Assembly: GCA_021811205.1 (NCBI GenBank)
Contig: JAJZPK010000159.1
Coordinates: 1-5,305, forward strand
Reading direction: 5' to 3'
From: Pseudomonadota bacterium
Lineage (GTDB): Bacteria; Pseudomonadota; Gammaproteobacteria; Burkholderiales; JABEVD01
Length of the DNA: 5,305 nucleotides
Shown piece by piece: positions 1 through 5,305 of this stretch. The number at the start of each line of letters is the position of its first letter. The stretch's first letter is position 1. Below the pieces are notes generated by a model. The model was not told the origin of the DNA. It saw only the letters and a list, made by a program, of their open reading frames with translations, and ran no database searches. The translations under genes and the position numbers were made by a program.

Positions 1-1
1 C

Positions 2-1681
2 CTCGCAAAATCCTCAGCCGGCGAATACACTTTCTCGCTCTGCGTCGTCGTCACTCTGGCGCTGCTCGTTTCATGGCTGGTCGCCGTAATCTTCACCCCC
101 TATCTCGGCTACAAGCTGCTCGAAGAGAGTCATGTCCATACCCCGCAGGACGATTTCTACGAAAAGGGGTTTTATGCCATTTTCAGGAAAGTCGTCATCT
201 GGTGCCTGGATCGGCGCTGGATTGTCGTCGCCGCGACATTGCTCGCATTTCTGCTTTCGGTACTCGGTTTTTCCAGGGTCGAGCAGGAATTCTTCCCACC
301 GTCCGAACGCCCCGAACTCCTGGCGGACATCTGGCTTCCTGAGGGAATGACCTTCTCGGCAACGGAAAAAATCGTCAAGGATCTTGAAAACCGCATCAGG
401 CAGGAAAAAGGAGTGGCTGATTTCGCAAGCTATGTGGGGGGCAATACGCCGCGCTTCTACCTTCCCCTCGATCTCGGGCTACCCTCCCCGAATTACGCCC
501 AGATCGTGGTCATGACGACCAACATCGCGATGCGCGAAAAGGTATTGCAGCATTTGCGCACGGCGTTCGCTTCGGCCTATCCGGAATACGGCATCCGAAT
601 TTCGAGGCTGGAAAACGGCCCGCCCGTCGGCTATCCCATCCAGTACCGGGTGATAGGCGAGAATATCTACAAGCTGAGGCAGATCGCCGGAGAAATTGCA
701 AAAATATTGAAAGAAAACGGCCACGCCAAGAACGTCAGCTTCGATTCCGGGGAAAATACCAGTATCTACGACATTGAGGTGGATCAGGCCAAGGCGAGAC
801 AATTCGGCATTCATGATCTCTCGAACCAGCTCCGCATTCTCTCCAGCGGCATCACGATCAGCCATTACCGGGAAAGCAACAGGAGCATCGGCATCGTCAT
901 GCGTGCCGACAAGGCGGAACGCGGCGACATCGATTATCCCGGCCGGATGAAAGTCCATGCAGATGACGGCAGCTTCGTACCATTGGCAAAAATCGCAACG
1001 ATCAACGACGATGTCGAGGAAGGTATTCTCTGGCACAAGAACGGACTTCCTGTGGCGACAGTGCGGGCGGACGTTCCCGACGAAATTCAGGCCCAGGACG
1101 TGAATGCACAAATCGAAAGCAGGCTCTCCGCCATCAAGCTTCCGGAAGGCTACAAAATAGAAACCGGAGGCGCAGCGGAGGACAGCGGGAAAGCCCAGGA
1201 ATCGATCATGGCGGTCCTGCCCGTCACGGCCGCCCTCATCATCACCCTGCTCATGCTCCAGTTGAAGCGATTCCAGCTGGCCGTCATCGTCCTCCTGACG
1301 GCGCCGCTCGGCATCATCGGCGTCACTTCCTCCCTCCTCCTGTTCCACGTGCCGTTCGGCTTCGTCTCGATGCTCGGCATGATCTCGCTTGCCGGGATGA
1401 TCATGCGAAATTCCGTAATCCTGGTCGACCAGATAGCGCAGGATCTATCAGAAGGACTCGCCCTCTGGGATGCTGTTGTGGAATCGACGGTCAGGCGTTC
1501 GAGGCCCATCCTGCTCACTGCGGCGGCGGCGATACTCGCAATGATCCCCCTTGCGCAAAACAGCTTCTGGGGACCGATGGCGGTCGTCATCATGGGCGGC
1601 CTCCTGGTCGCGACCCTGCTCACCCTGCTTTTCCTTCCCGCCCTTTACTGCTGCTGGTTCAGGGTAAGACGGCCCGACTGA
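2..1681 (+). CDS. RND efflux pump inner-membrane permease, AcrB/TriC-like, C-terminal half (5' partial)
   Basis: This is the proton-driven inner-membrane subunit of a tripartite efflux pump, which would work with a periplasmic adaptor and an outer-membrane channel. The frame is open from base 2 to the TGA at 1679-1681, giving 559 residues; about 460 residues are missing upstream, judged from the usual length near 1020. In window numbering, residues 11-33 match TM6 (ending FTPYLGYKLL), 72-92 TM7, about 95-400 the second periplasmic porter/docking loop (FFPPSERPELL near its start), and 403-552 TM8-TM12. Proton-relay positions in this half are present: R499 and T506 in RSRPILLT match AcrB R971 and T978. 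AcrB K940 is replaced by R469 in the motif GMIMRNSVILVDQI. That motif is what I associate with HAE-1 pumps of the TriC type rather than AcrB itself, so the substrate is not assignable. The TM4 Asp pair lies outside the window. A heavy-metal CusA-type pump seems less likely. Confidence 0.93.
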   Translation, partial: LAKSSAGEYTFSLCVVVTLALLVSWLVAVIFTPYLGYKLLEESHVHTPQDDFYEKGFYAIFRKVVIWCLDRRWIVVAATLLAFLLSVLGFSRVEQEFFPPSERPELLADIWLPEGMTFSATEKIVKDLENRIRQEKGVADFASYVGGNTPRFYLPLDLGLPSPNYAQIVVMTTNIAMREKVLQHLRTAFASAYPEYGIRISRLENGPPVGYPIQYRVIGENIYKLRQIAGEIAKILKENGHAKNVSFDSGENTSIYDIEVDQAKARQFGIHDLSNQLRILSSGITISHYRESNRSIGIVMRADKAERGDIDYPGRMKVHADDGSFVPLAKIATINDDVEEGILWHKNGLPVATVRADVPDEIQAQDVNAQIESRLSAIKLPEGYKIETGGAAEDSGKAQESIMAVLPVTAALIITLLMLQLKRFQLAVIVLLTAPLGIIGVTSSLLLFHVPFGFVSMLGMISLAGMIMRNSVILVDQIAQDLSEGLALWDAVVESTVRRSRPILLTAAAAILAMIPLAQNSFWGPMAVVIMGGLLVATLLTLLFLPALYCCWFRVRRPD

Positions 1682-1692
1682 GTAATGTCACC

Positions 1693-1890
1693 ATGATCAG
1701 AAAACTCGCAAAAATCCTCTTTCTCCTCGTTCTCATATTTGCCGGCACGGTCGTCACCGTGGCCGACCATCTTTTCATCGGCATCATCATATTCATCGCG
1801 ATGATCGTGATGGTCGCAACCGGACCAAAAGCCGGGGAAGCAAAGGAGCTTTCCGAACTGGAAAAAGCGAAAGCCAGGTCAGACCGATAG
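1693..1890 (+). CDS. Small hypothetical membrane protein (65 aa) downstream of the RND pump
   Basis: I do not recognise this protein. It has a basic N-terminus (MIRKLAK), a hydrophobic stretch at about residues 8-23, a short polar turn with Asp-His around residues 25-26, a second hydrophobic stretch at about 27-44, and then a charged Lys/Glu-rich tail (45-65). This suggests a two-helix hairpin or one long membrane anchor with a cytoplasmic tail. It begins 11 bases after the RND stop and ends before the hairpin at 1907-1926, so it probably sits at the end of the pump operon. There is no good Shine-Dalgarno; only a weak GAG lies about 10 bases upstream. Translation may therefore depend on coupling to the RND gene: a three-codon ORF starting at ATG 1685 ends in a TGA that overlaps this ATG as ATGA. 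An accessory role for the pump is conceivable but unproven. The opposite-strand frame over this region is less protein-like. Confidence 0.6.
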   Translation: MIRKLAKILFLLVLIFAGTVVTVADHLFIGIIIFIAMIVMVATGPKAGEAKELSELEKAKARSDR

Positions 1891-1906
1891 CAACAGAATG
1901 GAAACA

Positions 1907-1926
1907 GGGTGTGCAAGCGCACACCC
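1907..1926. terminator. Probable bidirectional intrinsic terminator between converging transcripts
   Basis: A perfect 8-bp GC-rich stem (GGGTGTGC, loop AAGC, GCACACCC) occupies most of the 42-base gap between the small membrane gene and the htpG stop codon. On the plus strand it is followed, after a few bases, by the T-rich run TCTTATTTT, which overlaps the end of htpG. On the minus strand it is followed by TGTTTCC and further T-rich sequence. Neither T-run is an uninterrupted U-tract, so efficiency may be modest, but position, symmetry and flanks suit a terminator shared by the RND unit (+) and htpG (-). Confidence 0.7.
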
Positions 1927-1932
1927 CGTGTC

Positions 1933-3801
1933 TTATTTTCCGGACAGGGCCAGCATCAGGCCGTTGAGACGCTTGACGAAACCGGCAGGGTCCTCGAGTT
2001 GCCCGCCCTCGGAGAGGAGGGCCTGGTCGAACAAAATATGGCTCCAGTCCGAAAAGCGTTCCTCCTCGTATTTGAGGCTTTGGACGATGGGATGATGGGG
2101 ATTGATCTCGAGTATGGGTTTGGTCGTCGGCACCTTCTGTCCAGCGGATTTCAGCAGGCGCTCGAGATTCATTCCCATATCGTACTGGTCTGCGACGAGA
2201 CAGGCAGGCGACTCGGTGAGGCGCAGGGTGACACGCACATCCTTGACCTTATCTTCCAGTACGGCCTTGATTTTCTCGACGAGCTCCTTGTACTCGCCGC
2301 TCTCCTTTTCCTGTTCCTTCTTCTCTTCCTCGTCCTCCAGTTGCCCGAGGTCGAGTCCCCCCTTGGCAACCGATTGCAGGGGTTTGCCTTCGAATTCGTG
2401 CAGGTTCGACACCAGCCATTCGTCCACCCGGTCGGAGAGCAGCAGCACTTCTATGCCCTTCTTCCTGAAGATTTCGAGATGCGGGCTGTTCTTCGCTGCA
2501 GCAAAAGTGTCGGCTGTCACGAAATAGATCTTTTCCTGCCCTTCCTTCATTCTCGAGACATAGTCGGAAAGCGAAACGGATTCTTCGTCAGTATCCAGAA
2601 GGGTGGAAGCGAACCGCAGCAGTTTTGCAATCTTGTCGCGGTTGGCAAAATCTTCACCCACACCTTCCTTCATCACCTTGCCGAATTCCTTCCAGAATTT
2701 CGCATACTTCTCGGCATCCTTCTCGAGATCCTCGATCATGGACAAAACCTTCTTGACGCATCCCGACCTGATCGCCTCGATGGTTTTGGACTCCTGCAAA
2801 ATTTCGCGAGAAACGTTGAGCGGCAGGTCGTTCGAATCGATCACGCCTTTCACGAATCTCAAATACTGCGGCATCAGCTGATCGGCATCGTCCATGATGA
2901 ACACGCGGCGCACGTAAAGCTTGATGCCGTGCCGATGCTCTCGGTCGAAAAGGTCGAACGGCGCGCGCGAAGGAATGTAGAGCAGTTGCGTATATTCCTG
3001 TTTGCCTTCCACCTTCGCATGCACATGGGCGAGAGGCGCTTCGCTGTCGTGGCCGACATGCTTGTAGAATTCGTCGTACTGTTCCTGGGTGATCTCGGAT
3101 TTCGGCCTCGCCCAAAGCGCCGAAGCCTGGTTGACGGCTTCCTCCTTGCCCTCCTCGTCTTTCAGGACGATGGGAAGCTGGATGTGGTCGGAATATTTCC
3201 TGACGATGGACTTGATGCGCCATGCATCCAGCAGCGATTCCTCATCTTCGCGCAGATGGAGCGTGATTTCGGTTCCCCTGGAAGCCTTCTCGACCGTCTC
3301 CAGGGTGTATTCGCCCTCTCCTGTCGACTCCCATCTCACCCCGTGCTCGGGCGTCAATCCGGCCCTGCGGGTGATGAGGGACACCCGGTCGGCGACGATG
3401 AAAGCGGAATAGAATCCCACCCCGAACTGGCCGATGAGATTGGCATCCTTCGCCTGGTCTCCGGTAAGCTTGCCAAAAAATTCCCGGGTGCCGGATTTGG
3501 CGATCGTGCCGATATTGTCGATTACTTCCTGCCTCGACATGCCGATCCCGTTGTCGGAAATCGTGATGGTTTTCGCTTGCCGGTCGAAGGCAAGATGTAT
3601 CCTGAGGTCGGAATCGTTTTCGAAAAGCGCGCTGTCGGTGAGCGCCTCGAACCTCAGCTTGTCCGTCGCATCCGACGCGTTCGATATCAGTTCCCTCAGG
3701 AAAATTTCCTTGTTGCTGTACAGGGAATGGATCATGAGGTTCAGCAGCTGCCTGACCTCAGTCTGAAAGCCCAAAGTTTCCTTGACCGATTCTTGTTGCA
3801 T
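1933..3801 (-). CDS. htpG: Molecular chaperone HtpG (bacterial Hsp90)
   Basis: HtpG is the cytoplasmic ATP-dependent Hsp90 homodimer that remodels client proteins, often with DnaK, during heat and other stress. The 622-residue length matches the family (about 624 in E. coli). The N-terminal GHKL ATPase domain (about 1-215) shows the N-box [18 protein letters not shown] with catalytic Glu37 and Mg-binding Asn41, DNGIGM at 83-88 with nucleotide-binding Asp83, GTIAKSGT at 98-105 and [11 protein letters not shown] at 124-134. The middle domain carries [14 protein letters not shown], where Arg332 is the ATP-contacting arginine. The C-terminal dimerisation domain follows a short acidic/lysine-rich stretch ([13 protein letters not shown]), and no eukaryotic MEEVD tail is present. 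The ATG at 3799-3801 is preceded by GGAG ten bases upstream and by a sigma-32-type promoter, which supports this start. It converges on the RND unit and diverges from the antiporter gene. The gene appears intact. Confidence 0.98.
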   Translation of the reverse strand: MQQESVKETLGFQTEVRQLLNLMIHSLYSNKEIFLRELISNASDATDKLRFEALTDSALFENDSDLRIHLAFDRQAKTITISDNGIGMSRQEVIDNIGTIAKSGTREFFGKLTGDQAKDANLIGQFGVGFYSAFIVADRVSLITRRAGLTPEHGVRWESTGEGEYTLETVEKASRGTEITLHLREDEESLLDAWRIKSIVRKYSDHIQLPIVLKDEEGKEEAVNQASALWARPKSEITQEQYDEFYKHVGHDSEAPLAHVHAKVEGKQEYTQLLYIPSRAPFDLFDREHRHGIKLYVRRVFIMDDADQLMPQYLRFVKGVIDSNDLPLNVSREILQESKTIEAIRSGCVKKVLSMIEDLEKDAEKYAKFWKEFGKVMKEGVGEDFANRDKIAKLLRFASTLLDTDEESVSLSDYVSRMKEGQEKIYFVTADTFAAAKNSPHLEIFRKKGIEVLLLSDRVDEWLVSNLHEFEGKPLQSVAKGGLDLGQLEDEEEKKEQEKESGEYKELVEKIKAVLEDKVKDVRVTLRLTESPACLVADQYDMGMNLERLLKSAGQKVPTTKPILEINPHHPIVQSLKYEEERFSDWSHILFDQALLSEGGQLEDPAGFVKRLNGLMLALSGK

Positions 3802-3811
3802 GTTATGAAGA

Positions 3812-3815
3812 CTCC
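3812..3815 (-). promoter_or_regulatory. Ribosome binding site of htpG
   Basis: On the minus strand GGAG lies ten bases upstream of the htpG ATG (spacer TCTTCATAAC). The spacing is slightly long, but it is the only Shine-Dalgarno-like run in the predicted leader, and it supports the start at 3801. Confidence 0.6.
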
Positions 3816-3837
3816 GTTCTGTTATATCTGCGGACTC

Positions 3838-3865
3838 AATTGGGGACTAATGCCGGGATTTCAAG
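3838..3865 (-). promoter_or_regulatory. Sigma-32 (RpoH) heat-shock promoter of htpG
   Basis: Read on the minus strand, a -35 element CTTGAAA (3859-3865) is followed by a 13-base spacer (3846-3858) and a -10 element CCCCAATT (3838-3845). The E. coli sigma-32 consensus is CTTGAAA, about 11-16 bases, then CCCCATNT, so the -35 is perfect and the -10 has one mismatch. A transcript start near 3830 would give a leader of about 29 bases that includes the GGAG. htpG is a classical RpoH regulon member, so sequence and gene identity agree. No CIRCE inverted repeat (the HrcA operator) is seen in the gap. Confidence 0.88.
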
Positions 3866-3928
3866 TTATTTCCAAACCGGGCGCATCCAATCTAAAATGA
3901 ACAGCATCGCCTTCCAAAGACCATCCAA

Positions 3929-5143
3929 TTGCAATTCAGCTTCCTGCCCCAATGGCCCCTGACGGGGAACGACTTTCTGCTTTTCGGCGCCATTTTGCTT
4001 GTCGGCATCGTAGGTGGAGAGCTCGCCCAGCGCACCAGTTTCCTGCCGAGGATCACGGGGTTCGTCGCAACAGGACTCATTCTCGGACCCAGCATGCTCG
4101 GCCTGCTCAATGCGAACATGCTCGCCGACGCGAAACTCTTCACCGACATCGCGCTCGGCCTGATCCTGTTCCAACTCGGCATGCAGCTCGATTTCAAGGC
4201 ATTGCGCAGCGACAGGATACTGATTCTTTCCAGCCTTGCCGAGGCTTCGCTCTCCTTCTTCCTGATCTTTTTCGCGCTGGGACTCTTCCATGTCGGGAAG
4301 CTTCATGCCGCCCTTGCCGCCGCAATCGGGATTTCCTCATCCCCTGCCGTGGTTCTGCTCGTGGTGCGAGAATTCAAAGCCGAAGGTCCTGTGACCCGGC
4401 GCGCATTGAGCCATGTCGCCATCAACAACGTGCTTGCCTTTTTCACCTACACGATGCTGCTCCCCTTCCTGCATTACAAACAGCAGGCCGACTGGGCAAC
4501 GATCCTGCTGCAGCCCCTCTACCAGGCCCTGGCCTCGCTCATCCTCGCCTGGCTGCTGGCCCACGCCTGCATTCGAATCGCGCGCCTCCTGGGGTGGAAT
4601 GAGAACCTGCAATTCGCCCTGCTCGTCGGACTGATCATTTCCGCAATCGGGCTATCCAAGCTGGCCAACTGCTCCAATCCCCTCACCCTGCTCGCGCTCG
4701 GCATCATGGCACGCAACTTCGACACCCGGAATGACCTCATGGAAATCGAATTCGGCCACGGCGGGGAAGTATTTTTCGTGCTGCTCTTTGTCATCGCAGG
4801 CGCCAATCTTCATCTGAAGGAACTCGCCTCGGTGGGCTGGGCTGCGCTCGCTTTCGTCGGCGTCCGGTTCATCGGAAAGACTGCCGGACTCCTCGTTCTG
4901 ACCCCCTTTTCGTCGCTATCGGCCAGACAGTCCGCGCTTCTCGGCTTGACGCTCGTGCCCATGGCCGGGCTTGCGATCGGCCTCACCGAAGAGACCGCTC
5001 ACCTGTACCCCGAGTTTGCCAGAGAGCTCTCCGCCATCGTCCTGGGTTCGGTCGCCATACTCGAAACCGTCGGGCCCGTTCTGACCGAATTCGCCTTGAA
5101 GCGCGCCGGCGAGGTCGGTTCTGATCAAAAACTCGCGCACTGA
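3929..5143 (+). CDS. Cation:proton antiporter, KefB-like CPA2 membrane domain
   Basis: This is a 404-residue polytopic inner-membrane protein of the Na+/H+ exchanger fold (PF00999-type), probably exchanging K+ or Na+ for protons. Membrane helices run almost continuously from about residue 15 to 390. CPA2-like motifs include PRITGFVATGLILGP at 40-54, the ALGLILFQLGMQLDFKALR region after it, the GISSSPAVVLLVVREF segment from 134, and a basic VRFIGKTAG segment with R313 and K317. The protein ends soon after the last helix with no TrkA-N/RCK nucleotide-binding domain, unlike full KefB/KefC, so the ligand gating of those proteins should be absent. At the position where CPA proteins usually carry ND or DD, this one has Asn166-Asn167 (AINNVLAFF). 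The start is uncertain: the frame is closed by TAA at 3893-3895 and TTG 3929 is the only ordinary start before FLPQWPL, yet no clear ribosome site precedes it. Ion specificity cannot be read from the sequence. Confidence 0.88.
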   Translation: MQFSFLPQWPLTGNDFLLFGAILLVGIVGGELAQRTSFLPRITGFVATGLILGPSMLGLLNANMLADAKLFTDIALGLILFQLGMQLDFKALRSDRILILSSLAEASLSFFLIFFALGLFHVGKLHAALAAAIGISSSPAVVLLVVREFKAEGPVTRRALSHVAINNVLAFFTYTMLLPFLHYKQQADWATILLQPLYQALASLILAWLLAHACIRIARLLGWNENLQFALLVGLIISAIGLSKLANCSNPLTLLALGIMARNFDTRNDLMEIEFGHGGEVFFVLLFVIAGANLHLKELASVGWAALAFVGVRFIGKTAGLLVLTPFSSLSARQSALLGLTLVPMAGLAIGLTEETAHLYPEFARELSAIVLGSVAILETVGPVLTEFALKRAGEVGSDQKLAH

Positions 5144-5148
5144 AGGCG

Positions 5149-5305
5149 TCAGCCGAAACTGTTCTCGGCGAACTGGCGCTGTATTTCCTCTATTTCCGCC
5201 CTGCAATCGACGAAAACCGATACGCATGCAGGGTCGAGCCTGACCCCGCTCAACTGACGCAGCATGGCAAAGGCTTCATCATTGCTCCAGGGATCCTTGT
5301 AGGGC
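5149..5305 (-). CDS. C-terminal tail of a probable HD-GYP domain protein (cyclic-di-GMP phosphodiesterase family), partial
   Basis: On the minus strand an open frame enters from the right edge (first full codon 5302-5304) and ends at TGA (5149-5151), giving 51 residues. It reads PYKDPWSNDEAFAMLRQLSG, then VRLDPACVSVFVDCRAEIEE and IQRQFAENSFG. The pattern of a Pro-Tyr segment, WS..EA...LR..SG, then a DP..V helix and a short helical tail is typical of the end of HD-GYP domains of the RpfG type, which degrade cyclic-di-GMP. The catalytic HD and GYP motifs lie outside the window, so activity cannot be judged and the assignment rests on the tail alone. It is convergent with the antiporter, with five bases between stop codons and no convincing terminator between them. 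Confidence 0.68.
   Translation of the reverse strand, partial: PYKDPWSNDEAFAMLRQLSGVRLDPACVSVFVDCRAEIEEIQRQFAENSFG

Noticed and set aside
479..1348. A 289-codon minus-strand frame opposite the RND gene
   Set aside because: It is a shadow of a strongly supported RND coding frame; its translation is low-complexity Asp/Arg/His-rich with no domain or membrane pattern.
1659..1922. An 87-codon minus-strand frame opposite the small membrane gene
   Set aside because: It overlaps the RND end and crosses the terminator hairpin; the plus-strand frame has a better organised protein and operon position.
3821..3826. TATAAC on the minus strand as a sigma-70 -10 element for htpG
   Set aside because: A start about seven bases downstream would fall within or beside the GGAG ribosome site, and the -35 at 17 bases (TAGTCC) matches only three of six positions. 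The sigma-32 promoter explains the gene better.
3866..3898. Sigma-70 promoter for the antiporter (TTCCAA, 17 bases, TAAAAT)
   Set aside because: The -10 is good (five of six) but the -35 matches only three of six, which is too weak to list as a feature; it is mentioned only in the start-site discussion.
1909..3900. A 663-codon open frame on the plus strand directly antisense to htpG
   Set aside because: It is in exact codon register with htpG, so antisense stops would require TTA, CTA or TCA codons in htpG, which its codon usage avoids. The predicted protein has no recognisable domain and its start is a GTG inside the hairpin. htpG itself is unmistakable.
3952..4602. A 216-codon plus-strand frame within the antiporter gene
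   Set aside because: It is an overlapping-frame translation rich in Arg/His/Pro, typical of a shifted reading of a GC-rich gene; the antiporter frame has clear membrane helices and motifs.
5152..5170. Short hairpin near the end of the HD-GYP gene as a terminator for the antiporter
   Set aside because: The stem is only five base pairs with a loop of about eight bases and no following T-run.

Overview
The window looks like an ordinary chromosomal stretch from a moderately GC-rich Gram-negative bacterium. A betaproteobacterium (Rhodocyclales/Nitrosomonadales type) is my best guess, from the style of the RND pump, HtpG, the short KefB-like antiporter and the HD-GYP tail together with a sigma-32-type heat-shock promoter. 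That assignment is inference from memory of these families, not a computed result. I found no mobile element, tRNA, rRNA, CRISPR array or large repeat.

Layout, left to right. (1) Positions 2-1681 (+) hold the C-terminal half of an AcrB-like RND efflux pump inner-membrane subunit; its N-terminal half lies upstream of the window. (2) Eleven bases later, 1693-1890 (+) encodes a 65-residue unrecognised membrane protein that probably shares the pump's transcript. (3) The 42-base gap at 1891-1932 contains a GC-rich perfect hairpin (1907-1926) flanked by T-rich sequence on both strands, which fits a shared terminator for converging transcripts. (4) Positions 1933-3801 (-) are a full-length htpG (Hsp90 chaperone). 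(5) The 127-base gap at 3802-3928 carries htpG's ribosome binding site and a near-consensus RpoH (sigma-32) promoter, plus the poorly defined upstream region of the next gene. (6) Positions 3929-5143 (+), divergent from htpG, encode a KefB-like cation:proton antiporter membrane domain of 404 residues, apparently with a TTG start and without a TrkA-N regulatory domain. (7) Only five bases further on, 5149-5305 (-) is the C-terminal tail of a convergent gene, probably an HD-GYP cyclic-di-GMP phosphodiesterase, cut by the window edge.

The genes are not an obvious single pathway. The pump and small membrane protein form one unit, htpG is an independently controlled heat-shock gene, and the antiporter and HD-GYP gene are separate neighbours. 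The best-supported regulatory finding is the sigma-32 promoter of htpG. The points most worth a second look are the Asn-Asn pair in the antiporter where an Asp-containing pair is usual, and the small membrane protein coupled to the RND gene. I do not see evidence of a previously undescribed multi-gene system here.
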